From positions 1 through 64,000 of the forward strand of contig JASHNT010000087.1 of the NCBI GenBank assembly GCA_030041495.1: 64,000 nt of DNA. Reading direction: 5' to 3'. Below are positions 19,480-29,276 of the stretch, in pieces. How positions within the stretch are numbered: position 1 is the stretch's first letter; each line of letters begins with the position of its first letter. The translations under genes were made by a program, and so were the position numbers. A model generated the notes under the pieces. The model searched no databases. It was not told the origin of the DNA and saw only the letters and a list, made by a program, of their open reading frames with translations. This DNA comes from Bryobacteraceae bacterium. GTDB lineage: Bacteria; Acidobacteriota; Terriglobia; Bryobacterales; Bryobacteraceae.

Positions 19480-20283
19480 TTATCTGCCTCCTGGGCGCCG
19501 GCCGCGGAACATGCGCGACATGTTGCGCATCTGATCGAGCGAACTGGCTTCTTCCTGGCGGATGGTGGAGCCGGTGAGCTTGAGGAACGCGTCTTCGAGC
19601 GATTCCGCGCCAGTTTGCGCCTTCAGGTCGGCCGCGGTCCCCTGCGCGACGATCACTCCATGGTCGATGATGGCGATGCGCTGCGCCACTTTTTCGGCTT
19701 CCTCCATGTAGTGCGTGGTCAGAAAGACGGTGACCTGTTCTTCTTCATTGAGCTTCCTCACATGGGTCCAGAGCTGATTGCGGGTCTGCGGATCGAGGCC
19801 CAGGGTGGGCTCGTCCAGGAACACGATTTTGGGAGTGTGCAAAAGGCCGCGGGCGATCTCCAGCCGCCGCTTCATACCGCCGGAAAATTGCTTGACGAAG
19901 CTGTCGCGGCGGTCCCACAGCTCGAATAATCGCAGCAACTTTTCGATGCGTTCGGCGCGGATTTTCCCCGGAACTTTATACAAAACGCCGTGAAAATCCA
20001 TGTTCTCGTACGCGGTGAGCTCTTCATCGAGGCTGGGGTCCTGGAATACGATGCCGAAGCGCTTGCGCGCCTCATTGTGCTGGACGGCCGGATTCAGGCC
20101 GTCGATCTCCACTTCCCCGCTGGTCGGCTTGAGCAGAGTGGTGAGGATTTTGATGGTGGTGGTTTTCCCCGCCCCGTTCGGACCCAAAAAGGCAAAGATC
20201 TCGCCTTGAGCGACGTCGAAAGAGATGTTCTTGACAGCCGCGAAGTCGCCGTAATTCTTCACCAGGTTCGTGACACGGATCAC
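19480..20283 (-). CDS. daunorubicin-type ABC transporter ATP-binding protein
   Basis: Walker A GPNGAGKTTTI; signature FSGGMKRRLEIARGLLH; VFLDEPTLGLDPQTR. Confidence 0.93.
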   Translation of the reverse strand: MIRVTNLVKNYGDFAAVKNISFDVAQGEIFAFLGPNGAGKTTTIKILTTLLKPTSGEVEIDGLNPAVQHNEARKRFGIVFQDPSLDEELTAYENMDFHGVLYKVPGKIRAERIEKLLRLFELWDRRDSFVKQFSGGMKRRLEIARGLLHTPKIVFLDEPTLGLDPQTRNQLWTHVRKLNEEEQVTVFLTTHYMEEAEKVAQRIAIIDHGVIVAQGTAADLKAQTGAESLEDAFLKLTGSTIRQEEASSLDQMRNMSRMFRGRRPGGR

Positions 20284-20825
20284 CGTGAATCCTCCGGTCC
20301 CGGCTTGGCCAGGAGCGTGATTTTCGCCATCAGTTGCAGAAACAATTCGCGCTCAGCGCCACTCAAAGGCTCCAGCCAGCTACGCGCCACGATCTTGCGG
20401 TTATCGCGGAAGGTCTGCTGGAGCTGGCTTCCGTAGTCGCTCATTTTCACCTCCACCACCCGGCGGTCTTCCTCGCTGCGATTGCGCTCGACCAATCCCT
20501 TGGCGACCAGCCGGTCGACGGTGTGGGTCGCGGTGGAGAGCGGCACGCCCAGAGACTCGGCCAGATTGGACATGGTAAGGCGCTCGCCGGACTCGAGCAG
20601 CAGCATGGCGCGGATCTCCTCACGCGAGATTTCGATTTGCGGGTCGTCCGCCAGCTTGCGATTGAGCAGCAAGCGCCGGAAGAGGGTCTCCAGATATCCG
20701 ACCAGTTGAGTGGATTGCTGGTCCAGCCCCGCCCTGGTCTCCGGCTCGACCGCCGCTATGGGAGCGGTGGCTGTAGTTCGCTTTTGCAATATTTCGATTA
20801 TCGAAGGGATTGCCTGTCTTGTCAA
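20280..20825 (-). CDS. MarR family transcriptional regulator
   Basis: SGERLTMSNLAESLGVPLSTATHTVDRLVAKGLVERNRSEEDRRVVEV; ATGA-like overlap with the ABC ATPase. Confidence 0.88.
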   Translation of the reverse strand: MTRQAIPSIIEILQKRTTATAPIAAVEPETRAGLDQQSTQLVGYLETLFRRLLLNRKLADDPQIEISREEIRAMLLLESGERLTMSNLAESLGVPLSTATHTVDRLVAKGLVERNRSEEDRRVVEVKMSDYGSQLQQTFRDNRKIVARSWLEPLSGAERELFLQLMAKITLLAKPGPEDSR

Positions 20826-20826
20826 G

Positions 20827-23241
20827 CTACCGCAGCGCGGATTCCAAGTTCTGCAACTCCTCCGGCGAGCCTTTGAACAACCCGTTGGGAAATTGCAAGT
20901 AGTTGGTTATCTGCTGCTTGATGGCCGGAGCGTCGTTCCAGTTCAAGCCCATGCCGGCCATGTATTGCAGGCGCAGGTCGAGGTCCGTGTTGACGTGGGC
21001 ACCCTCCAGCCACGGCTTCAGATCCTGCGCGCGGCCGGCGTAGGTCGACATCAGATCGGTCACCGAATTCAACCCGACTTCGCGCAAGGACTGCGCCACG
21101 GGGCCGGTAAAGCGGCGGGTCATTTGGTTCAGATCGATGGGAGCGTCGCCGTTCTGGCCCATCAGCACTGTGTCGTAACCCTCGCCGTTAATATCGTTGG
21201 CCCAGAGGGTGCCGTTGGGGAAAACCTCGAAGAACGTGGCGAGCTCGGTCTTGATGGTGTCAGGATCGCTCTCATAAAGAGGCACCCATTGCGTTACGAT
21301 CCCGCCGGGGTTGAGATGCTCCTTTACGACCTCGAAATATTCCTTCGAATACAGCGTCGCGGTGCCCTTGACCCAAGGGTGAATCGGATCGGAAGTGATG
21401 ATGTCGAACTTGTCTCCGGTGGTGAGCACGTAGTGCCGTGCGTCATCGTAGTGCACGGTGGTGCGGGGGTCGGTGAGGACGTGATAATTCTGCGGCCCGA
21501 AAAACCGTGAAGTCGCCGGGGGAATGATTTTTTCGATCTCGCAAATGACGATGCGCTGCACCTCGGGATGCACCACGAAGGTTCCGGCGGTGACACCCGC
21601 TCCGAATCCGACGATCAGCACCGATTTGGGATCGGGATGCACCAGCGCCGGCAGATGCCCCAGCATGCGCTGCAGGCGCATGTCGAACGGTTCGGTGGAC
21701 GCCTCCACTTTGCCGCTGACGTGAAAATAGATTTGTCCGCCGGGAAGCTGGGAGACGACGATGGAAGAATTCATCCCTTCGCCGCGATAGAGAGGCGTGC
21801 CGGCGTCGCTGGTGGTGAGCATTCGGCGGCCGTAAGCGATGGCCAGCCAGGGGACCTCATCGACTTTCCAGATCAGCAGTCCGGCCAGTGCAGTGGCCAC
21901 GGTTGCGGCGATTCCCATTCTGACCGAAGCGCTCCGCGACAGCATCAGCAAAGCGGAGGCAACCGACAACGCGATCAGCAACCGCTCGGAATCGCGCGAG
22001 CCGATCCAGGGGATGAAGACAATGCTGAAAAGAATCGAGCCGAGAATCGCGCCGACCGTGTTGGCCGCATAGGTTTTTCCAACCAGCTTTCCGGGATCGT
22101 CATCGCGCGATGCCGCCGCGGCCAAGGCGAGAGGGAAACTCGCGCCCCACAAAATCGCGGAGGGTAGAATGGCCCACAGGCAGCGCACGATATCGACCTG
22201 GAAGTTGAACCAGGGGCTGGTGGAGAGCAGCGGATTCACCGGCCAATAGGGGATTGAATCGGAGAGCGCAAACGCGGCCCATGCGACCGCGCCCGCCAGA
22301 GCCATCTGGCACCACCCCAGCGCGTTTCGCGAGCCCGAACGGGCCAGGATCGACCCGCCTCCACTGCCCAGCCCAAGCCCCACCAGAAAGACGGCTAGAA
22401 TGATCGAAAACGTGTAAGTGGTGGCGCCGATCATCACCGAAAGCAGGCGCGTCCAGATGACCTCCGCGCCGAGAGCGCACAATCCGGAGATCGCGATGGT
22501 GACGTAGACATCCCAGGGCTTGTTGGTGGAGACCGGCGGGGGCGCGGCCTCTTCTCTTAAGGGGGCGGCAGCCGGTTCGTACGACATTTTCCTGGCGAGC
22601 GAGAAAGCCGCGAGGGCCACGACAAAGTTGATCGCCGCGCCGGCATAGGTGGCGACGGCCATATCGAAAACGCGCAATAAATAAAAACCGGCGAACAGGC
22701 AGCCGAAGACCGCTCCGGCGATGTTGCCTCCGTACAGGAACCCGAGCCAGGAGACGCCCTCCGGCGTGGCCTCCACCCAGCGCGCGATGGCGGGCAGGGA
22801 GGCTCCCATCAGGAAAGTGGGAGGAAGCAGGCAGATGGCGGCGATCACGGCTCGCAGGAAGACTCCCTGAAAGCCGTGTTGCGCGATGGCCGCGTACAGC
22901 GAATCCAGCATCGGAATCAGAAACAGGACGACGATGCCGAAGATCCCAATGCCCATCTCGAGCTTGGCGTACACGCGCAGAGGATGCTGCGATCGCGAGA
23001 CCAAGCGCGGCAGCAGCAGGCTGCCCAGGCACATCCCGCCCATGTAGGTCCCGAGCAGAACACCCAAGGAGACGGCCGAACTGCCCACCGCCAGTTGCAA
23101 CAACTGGAGCCAGACGATTTCGTAGATCAGCGCCGCACAACCGCTGCCCGCGAACAGCAACAAAAGGAGAGGCAGAAACGGGCGCAGATGTCCGGGGCTG
23201 GAGGAAACGGCGCTGGGGGAAACAGACTGTGTGGTGCTCAT
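20827..23241 (-). CDS. fused membrane/spermidine synthase-like protein
   Basis: N-terminal transmembrane domain SGCAALIYEIVWLQLL; C-terminal synthase-like SVLIVGFGAGVTAGTFVVHPEVQRIVICEIEK...YDVITSDPIHPW-type motif. Confidence 0.85.
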   Translation of the reverse strand: MSTTQSVSPSAVSSSPGHLRPFLPLLLLLFAGSGCAALIYEIVWLQLLQLAVGSSAVSLGVLLGTYMGGMCLGSLLLPRLVSRSQHPLRVYAKLEMGIGIFGIVVLFLIPMLDSLYAAIAQHGFQGVFLRAVIAAICLLPPTFLMGASLPAIARWVEATPEGVSWLGFLYGGNIAGAVFGCLFAGFYLLRVFDMAVATYAGAAINFVVALAAFSLARKMSYEPAAAPLREEAAPPPVSTNKPWDVYVTIAISGLCALGAEVIWTRLLSVMIGATTYTFSIILAVFLVGLGLGSGGGSILARSGSRNALGWCQMALAGAVAWAAFALSDSIPYWPVNPLLSTSPWFNFQVDIVRCLWAILPSAILWGASFPLALAAAASRDDDPGKLVGKTYAANTVGAILGSILFSIVFIPWIGSRDSERLLIALSVASALLMLSRSASVRMGIAATVATALAGLLIWKVDEVPWLAIAYGRRMLTTSDAGTPLYRGEGMNSSIVVSQLPGGQIYFHVSGKVEASTEPFDMRLQRMLGHLPALVHPDPKSVLIVGFGAGVTAGTFVVHPEVQRIVICEIEKIIPPATSRFFGPQNYHVLTDPRTTVHYDDARHYVLTTGDKFDIITSDPIHPWVKGTATLYSKEYFEVVKEHLNPGGIVTQWVPLYESDPDTIKTELATFFEVFPNGTLWANDINGEGYDTVLMGQNGDAPIDLNQMTRRFTGPVAQSLREVGLNSVTDLMSTYAGRAQDLKPWLEGAHVNTDLDLRLQYMAGMGLNWNDAPAIKQQITNYLQFPNGLFKGSPEELQNLESALR

Positions 23242-23326
23242 GAGCAGGGTCGGATTCGGTTTTCTGAGGCTAGTGGGCCATCATACCGCAGCCGCCCGCT
23301 CCGCACCACAGGAGCTCACACGCGCG

Positions 23327-23350
23327 GGGCGGAGCCCAATTACTCCGCCC
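23327..23350. repeat. 8-bp perfect inverted repeat between csbD-like and spermidine synthase-like genes
   Basis: GGGCGGAG (23327-23334) and CTCCGCCC (23343-23350); no T-tract on either side. Confidence 0.6.
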
Positions 23351-23369
23351 GGGTTCGGAACCGAGCCAG

Positions 23370-23639
23370 TCAGCGTTTGTGCGCGTGCTCCTCGGCTTGG
23401 GAGTGCAGAGGCATGTGCTGCTCGCCGGCCGCCGCGGGGATTTTCGCGGACATCAGCCACTCATCAGCTCTCTTTTGCGCCTCCTCGCGGAGGTAGCCAT
23501 AGCGTTCTTGCAACTTGCCGATCAGGCGCTCGCGCTGGCCGGCGATCATCTCCAGATCGTTTTCGGTGAGCCGCCCGAATTGCTGCCGGGCAGCCCCTTT
23601 CAACTGTTTCCACTTGCCTTGAAGTTCATCGGAATTCAT
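23370..23639 (-). CDS. CsbD family stress-response protein
   Basis: MNSDELQGKWKQLKGAARQQFGRLTENDLEMIAGQRERLIGKLQERYG. Confidence 0.9.
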   Translation of the reverse strand: MNSDELQGKWKQLKGAARQQFGRLTENDLEMIAGQRERLIGKLQERYGYLREEAQKRADEWLMSAKIPAAAGEQHMPLHSQAEEHAHKR

Positions 23640-23911
23640 AAGCCACGAAACTCCTTCTTGCTTTTTGAGCGCAGGTGAACTGCGCGCCAGAAACAATGCA
23701 GCCGGTGTGCCAGGATCAGTATCCGGCTGAATCGGCAGGGACGGAGCTGCGCGACACGGGACTGCGTGGGAAGATTGTGCAGCCGGATGGAAAGATTTTC
23801 CGCGCGGGGCGCAGAACCACACGAGCCTGGATCACCGCGCCGGATCGTGGAACTTCGCGCCCGGCAACTCTTAATCACCCGCGGGCTATCCTGATAGAAG
23901 GAGCGCAGGGT

Positions 23912-24151
23912 ATGGCAAGCCTCGATTGGTCACAATGCCCCGCCGTGGAGAGCATCCCCGGCAAGGTGAGCGGAGCATGGGTGTTTCGCGGTACACGCGT
24001 TCCCGTGGCTGCGATTTTCGAGAATTTGAAGACATCGCCGATCGAAGAGGTGCTTGAAAACTTCCACGTGACGCGCGAGCAGGTTCAGACCGTGCTCGAC
24101 TTCGCCGCCAAGAGCGCAGATGCACCGCTCGAAACCTTGCGCGCCGGATGA
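23912..24151 (+). CDS. DUF433 domain antitoxin
   Basis: MASLDWSQCPAVESIPGKVSGAWVFRGTRVPVAAIFENLKTSPIEEVLENF. Confidence 0.88.
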   Translation: MASLDWSQCPAVESIPGKVSGAWVFRGTRVPVAAIFENLKTSPIEEVLENFHVTREQVQTVLDFAAKSADAPLETLRAG

Positions 24152-24472
24152 GGATTCTTCTCGATGAAAGCGTCCCGCAAAAGCTGCGCTTGCTGATCGA
24201 GGGCCATACGGTCGTGACAGCGTGGTATCAAGGCTGGTCCAGCTTGCAGAACGGAGAACTGCTGGACGCGGCGGAACACGCGGGCTTCGAGCTGTTCATT
24301 ACGGCGGACCAAGAGTTGAGCTATCAACAGAATCTGACGGGCCGGAAAAATGGCGCTGGTGGTGCTCAGCACGAATAACTGGGATCTCATCAAGGCAGCG
24401 ATTGCCAAGATTACAGCCGTGATCGACGCGGTGACGCCGGGCAGCTATACCGAGGTAGAGATCCCCGAATAG
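24148..24472 (+). pseudogene. DUF5615 (PIN-like) toxin, frameshifted by one base in an A5 run
   Basis: Frame 1 MRILLDESVPQKLRLLIEGHTVV...ELFITADQELSYQQNLTGRK; the shifted frame continues MALVVLSTNNWDLIKAAIAKITAVIDAVTPGSYTEVEIPE*. Junction at AAAAA 24346-24350. Confidence 0.8.
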
Positions 24473-24571
24473 CCCCCACTTCTCGCTGCAAGACCATGGG
24501 TAACGTCCTGAAGCGCACTTTTGGAACGCTATCGGACCACATGGCGATCCTGAAGCCGTATACTGACCGTC

Positions 24572-25237
24572 ATGAACTGGCCTTCATGGGCCTGGCCTCA
24601 CTGGTCTCCGTGGACGTGGACGGAGGGGAGAACGATCCTTGTGACCGCGCTGGCTGCGTCATTCTTTACGGCTTGCATAACGGAGCCGACTAAGACCTGG
24701 CTTCAGGGGAGGATTCAACGACGAAGAATTAGGCGCTGGCTGTATCGGGAAATGATCCACAATTGCTCGGCGCTGTCGGGATGGGTTCTATCGGCGAAGG
24801 ATCATCCGGAGATGCAAGTGCACACCGCGGTCCAGTTCGCCAGCGAGTACAGGAAACTGGCTTACGAGCTCGCCGTCAAGGACTCGGGGTTCTATTCGTT
24901 GCGGGGGGATGAGCCTTACCGTATTGATGCGATTTACCGTGAGTTCGATCGCATAAGCAGCGGCTCTTACGAGGATCCCCAGGACTGTTTTCTGCGGGCG
25001 CAGGTTGCGTCGGCAGCGGTCTTGCACGCGGTGCAAGATAGACTTTTGAGCAGACGTGTCGTGTTCCGCGTCAGCACGACGCGGCATAAGAGGTATCTGC
25101 AGGAGAATCTGCCTCGCAAGTTTTTTTGCATCAACGCAGATGTTGCTCCACCTTGGCGGGAGAGACTGCGGCGTTGTTGCGATGCGGCCTTGTACTGGTT
25201 CTGGCGGAGGAGATACCCGCCGTCTCCCAAAAGTTAG
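24572..25237 (+). CDS. hypothetical membrane-anchored protein with Trp-rich N-terminus
   Basis: MNWPSWAWPHWSPWTWTEGRTILVTALAASFFTACITEPTKTW then a soluble helical/basic region. Confidence 0.6.
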   Translation: MNWPSWAWPHWSPWTWTEGRTILVTALAASFFTACITEPTKTWLQGRIQRRRIRRWLYREMIHNCSALSGWVLSAKDHPEMQVHTAVQFASEYRKLAYELAVKDSGFYSLRGDEPYRIDAIYREFDRISSGSYEDPQDCFLRAQVASAAVLHAVQDRLLSRRVVFRVSTTRHKRYLQENLPRKFFCINADVAPPWRERLRRCCDAALYWFWRRRYPPSPKS

Positions 25238-25473
25238 CCGCCTTGCCCTGGGCTGTGATTACGGAGGAGGATGCGCTGATAGAACGGCCTGGATCCCCGA
25301 TGCTACAGCCTCTGCCGCCGGTCACGCTGTGGTGATCTCGACTCGACATTACCGCCGCATGTTGAGGCGCAGGCCCGCCGTAGCATCGTGCCCAGGACTG
25401 CGGACGCATGGCCGGTCACGGCCTCGACGGGACCACGCCGCGGCCTGCCCGCCGACTTCGCCGATAGGCCAGC

Positions 25474-26157
25474 GTGATAAAATCACCCCGTCGGGACTCT
25501 TCCCGCCTGGAGGCGCCTACGAGCAAGATCTCGCGACGGCATTTCGTGGAAGGGACCGGCGCAGGCATCGTCGCCGCGAAGGTCGTCCCCGCACTCAAGG
25601 GGCAGACCGCAAAGCAGGCGAAAGCGCCAGAGGCGCCGCTGGCCGGACCGGCGCTTGACCCGTCCGTCCCGCACAGCACCATCAAACTCACGATCAACGG
25701 CCAGGAGCATCGCGTCGAAGTCGAGGACCGCTGGACGCTGGTCGAGCTGCTGCGGGATCACTTAAAGCTGACAGGCACCAAGATAGGCTGCGATCGCGGC
25801 GAATGCGGAGCCTGCACGGTGCTGGTCAACGGCGAGTCGGCTTACTCCTGCAGCCAGCTCGCAGTGTGGATGGACGGCAAGACGGTGACCACGGTGGAGG
25901 GCCTTGCGAGGAACGGCAAGCTCGACCCGCTGCAGGAGGCCTTTATCGAACATGATGGGCCGCAGTGCGGTTACTGCACTTCGGGGCAGTTGATGAGCGC
26001 TAAGGCTCTGCTGCTCAAGAATCCGCATCCGAATCGCGATGAAGTTCGCGCCGGGATGACCGGCAATATCTGCCGCTGCTCCAATTACAACCACTATGTG
26101 GAGGCGGTACTGGCCGCGTCAGGCACATTGGCCGCGGATGCCCGGAGGCGCGCATGA
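25474..26157 (+). CDS. (2Fe-2S)-binding subunit of a molybdenum hydroxylase, with Tat leader
   Basis: SRRHFVEGTGAGIVAAKVVPAL; CDRGECGACTVLVNG...CGYCTSGQLMSA...GNICRCSNYNHYVEA. Confidence 0.93.
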   Translation: MIKSPRRDSSRLEAPTSKISRRHFVEGTGAGIVAAKVVPALKGQTAKQAKAPEAPLAGPALDPSVPHSTIKLTINGQEHRVEVEDRWTLVELLRDHLKLTGTKIGCDRGECGACTVLVNGESAYSCSQLAVWMDGKTVTTVEGLARNGKLDPLQEAFIEHDGPQCGYCTSGQLMSAKALLLKNPHPNRDEVRAGMTGNICRCSNYNHYVEAVLAASGTLAADARRRA

Positions 26158-28271
26158 CTCCGCTCAAAACCGCCGGCAAACCCACCCCTCGCATCGATGC
26201 CATCAAGCGCGTCACGGGCGCAGCGACTTACACCGCTGACATCACGGCTCCGGGCATGCTTTACGCGCGCGTTTTGCGCAGCCCTTATCCGCACGCGCGG
26301 ATCAGGAAGATCGACGTATCGAAGGCGCAGGCTCTGCCGGGCGTGAAGACCATCCTCACTTATGAGAACTGCGACATTCAGTGGTCCACCGGAGACACGC
26401 GCAACAAGCGGCTGTTGTTCAACAATCCGGCGCGCTATGCCGGAGATGCGGTCGCGGCCGTAGCTGCCGTGAATCGCCATGTGGCCGAGGAAGCCATCCG
26501 GCTGATCGACGTCGATTACGAGCAGTTACCTTTCGTGCTGGAGCCGGAAGAGGCGCTGAAAGACGGCGCTCCGGAAATTCAACCCGGCGGCAATCTCTCG
26601 CCCAACGGACGCGGCCAGCATGAGCCCGATAAATACAGCCGCGGAAATATCGCCGACGGGTTTTCCGCCGCGGATCACGTGCTCGAAGACTCCTACACAA
26701 CGCCACACATCAACAATGCGCAGATGGAGATTCGGGCATCGATGGCCGAGTGGCAGGGCGACAAGCTGATTGTGCATGCGTCCACGCAAGGCATCGCCAA
26801 TTGCCGCACCGACATCGCCAAGGACATGAAGATTCCGCCCGAAAAAGTTGAGGTGATCTGCCTCTACATGGGCGGAGGGTTCGGCAACAAAAATCAGTGC
26901 CACGATTTCGACTTGATGGCCGCGGAACTTTCGCGCCGCGCCGGAGCTCCGGTGCGCGTCGAATTCACCCGCAAGGAAGATTACATCTCCGTGCACGGCC
27001 GCTGGCCGACCAAGCAGACTTACAAGATCGGTGTGAAGAATGACGGCACGCTCACCGCGATTCAGATGACGGCGTTCAGCGGGATGGGGCCGTACCGCAA
27101 GGGCCAAGGCGATATCAGCGGCATCGAGGTGTATCAATGCCCCAACGTCGAGCGGACCACTTCGATGATCTACACCAACATGGCCGTCTCGGCGAATTTC
27201 CGCGCGCCGGCGTATCCGCAAGGCGTGTTCGCGATTGAATCGCTGATGGATGACGCCGCGCACAAGCTGAACATGGACCCTCTGGAATTCCGCCTGAAGA
27301 ATTTCTCGCGCAAATTCCAGGACCGCACAGCATATTCGAGCAGCGGCCTGGAGGATTGCCTGCGCAAAGGCGCCGAGAAATTCGGATGGAGGGCGCTTTG
27401 GCGCCCCGCTGGCTCTGACTCAGGAGTGATGCGCCGTGGCGTCGGCATGGGCATGGGCATGTTCCCGTCTTCGCTCGGCCGCAGCGCGGCGATCATTCAG
27501 GTGGATTCCAAGGGCATCTACCATCTGCACGTCGGCGTGACCGACTGCGGCACTGGAGCCAAGACTACGATGGGGCTGATTGCGGCCGAGGCTCTGGGTG
27601 TCCCGCTGGACCGCGTCGACGTGGTGTGGGGAGATACCGACATTTGCCCCTATTCGGTGGGCGAATCCGGCAGCCGGACCACCGTGCAGACCGGCACTGC
27701 GGTCATCGAAGCCGCGAAAGACATCCAGAAGCAGATCGCCGAGAAGGGCCTGCCCAGCGGCAGCGACTTGCTGACGGCGAGCGCGGACACCAGCCCCGCT
27801 CTGCGCGACTTCGCGCGTTATTCTTTCACCGCGCACTTCGCCGAGGTGGAAGTCGATACCGAAACCGGCCACATCCGCGTGACCAAGTATGTGGCGGCGC
27901 ACGATAGCGGACGCGTGGTGAATCCGCTCACCGCGGAAAGCCAGGTGAAGGGCGGAGCCACCACCGGAATCGGCATGGCCCTGCATGAGCAGTTGCTGTA
28001 CGACAAGCGCACCGGCCTTCCGCTGAGCGCCGGTTACTATCACGCCCGAGTCATGACGCATCTGGATGCGCCGGAGATTGAAGTGCTGTGGGTGGAATCC
28101 GAAGACGCCTACGGCCCGTTCGGCGCGAAGACTCTTGGCGAACCGACCATTATTCCATCGGTGGCTGCTGTGGCGAATGCGTTCTTCAACGCGACCGGAA
28201 AGCGGGTGAGAGACTTGCCCATAACTCGCGACAAGGTTCTGCGGGTTTTATCCGAAGGAGCGCTGGCATGA
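26154..28271 (+). CDS. molybdopterin-binding large subunit of xanthine dehydrogenase family
   Basis: RIDAIKRVTGAATYTADI...GGGFGNKNQCHDFDLMAAELSRRAGAPVRVEFTRKEDY...GAKTLGEPTIIPSVAAVANAFFNATGKRVRDLPIT. Confidence 0.93.
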   Translation: MTPLKTAGKPTPRIDAIKRVTGAATYTADITAPGMLYARVLRSPYPHARIRKIDVSKAQALPGVKTILTYENCDIQWSTGDTRNKRLLFNNPARYAGDAVAAVAAVNRHVAEEAIRLIDVDYEQLPFVLEPEEALKDGAPEIQPGGNLSPNGRGQHEPDKYSRGNIADGFSAADHVLEDSYTTPHINNAQMEIRASMAEWQGDKLIVHASTQGIANCRTDIAKDMKIPPEKVEVICLYMGGGFGNKNQCHDFDLMAAELSRRAGAPVRVEFTRKEDYISVHGRWPTKQTYKIGVKNDGTLTAIQMTAFSGMGPYRKGQGDISGIEVYQCPNVERTTSMIYTNMAVSANFRAPAYPQGVFAIESLMDDAAHKLNMDPLEFRLKNFSRKFQDRTAYSSSGLEDCLRKGAEKFGWRALWRPAGSDSGVMRRGVGMGMGMFPSSLGRSAAIIQVDSKGIYHLHVGVTDCGTGAKTTMGLIAAEALGVPLDRVDVVWGDTDICPYSVGESGSRTTVQTGTAVIEAAKDIQKQIAEKGLPSGSDLLTASADTSPALRDFARYSFTAHFAEVEVDTETGHIRVTKYVAAHDSGRVVNPLTAESQVKGGATTGIGMALHEQLLYDKRTGLPLSAGYYHARVMTHLDAPEIEVLWVESEDAYGPFGAKTLGEPTIIPSVAAVANAFFNATGKRVRDLPITRDKVLRVLSEGALA

Positions 28272-29275
28272 AGACCTTCACGAGCGCGAATCCGAAAAGC
28301 GTCAGCGAGGCGGTGAAGCTGCTGGCGAAAGGCAACGCCGCTGTGGCCGGCGGAGGAAGCGACCTGCTGGGCATGGTGAAGGATCACCTGGTCTCGCCCG
28401 ACGTGCTGGTGAATCTGCGGTCGATTCAGGGGCTCGATCAGGTGAAGGAGCAGGCCAACGAAGTGGTGATCGGCGGCTTGGTAACTCTGGCTGAGCTGGC
28501 CGAGCATCCCTTAATCCGCGGGCGCTACGCGGTGCTCGCTGAAGCTGCCAGCGTTGTCGGCACGCCGCAGATCCGCAACGCCGGAACGCTGGCCGGCAAC
28601 GTCTGCCAGAGGCCCTGGTGCTGGTATTTCCGCAACGGCTTCCCGTGTTATAAAAACGGCGGCAAGACCTGCTTCAGCGTCATCGGCGAAAACGAATTCC
28701 ACGCGATTTTCGGAGGCGGCCCGAGTTATATCGTGCATCCTTCGGATACCGCTCCGGCGCTGGTCGCGCTCGACGCGAAATTCAAGATCGCCGGCCCCTC
28801 CGGCGAGCGGATGGTCGAGGCAGCCGACTTCTTCGCGCCGCCGTCAAAGGATCCGGGTCGTGAAAACGTACTGACTCACGACGAGGTGCTTACCGAGGTG
28901 CGGCTGCCCACCTACCCGCACTGGACTTTCATGACGCCCTACTCGGTTACGAGTTCGACGCTCCGCAGCACCTATCACAAGGAGCTCGACCGCGAATCCT
29001 GGACCCACGCCGTCGCCAGCGTCGCGATCGCCCTTGCCATGGAAGGGCCGACTTGCAAGAAGGCTCGCGTGGTGCTGGGCGGAGTCGCGCCGATTCCGTG
29101 GCGAGTCCCTAAGGTCGAAGCGATGCTCGAAGGCAAACGCATTACGCCGGAGCTGGCCGCGCAGGCCGGACAGGCTGCGGTCGAGGGCGCAAAGCCCCTC
29201 GCAAAGAACAAATACAAAGTCGCACTGACGGCGGCCATCGTGAAACGGACCCTCACTGATTTGGGCTCAGCGTAG
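28268..29275 (+). CDS. FAD-binding subunit of xanthine dehydrogenase family (possible extra 4Fe-4S)
   Basis: VAGGGSDLLGMVKDHL; NAGTLAGNVCQRPWCWYFRNGFPCYKNGGKTC; ATGA overlap with the large subunit. Confidence 0.92.
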   Translation: MKTFTSANPKSVSEAVKLLAKGNAAVAGGGSDLLGMVKDHLVSPDVLVNLRSIQGLDQVKEQANEVVIGGLVTLAELAEHPLIRGRYAVLAEAASVVGTPQIRNAGTLAGNVCQRPWCWYFRNGFPCYKNGGKTCFSVIGENEFHAIFGGGPSYIVHPSDTAPALVALDAKFKIAGPSGERMVEAADFFAPPSKDPGRENVLTHDEVLTEVRLPTYPHWTFMTPYSVTSSTLRSTYHKELDRESWTHAVASVAIALAMEGPTCKKARVVLGGVAPIPWRVPKVEAMLEGKRITPELAAQAGQAAVEGAKPLAKNKYKVALTAAIVKRTLTDLGSA

Positions 29276-29276
29276 T

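Noticed and set aside
23327-23350. GGGCGGAG/CTCCGCCC hairpin as an intrinsic terminator
   Set aside because: No T-tract on either strand; listed only as an inverted repeat.
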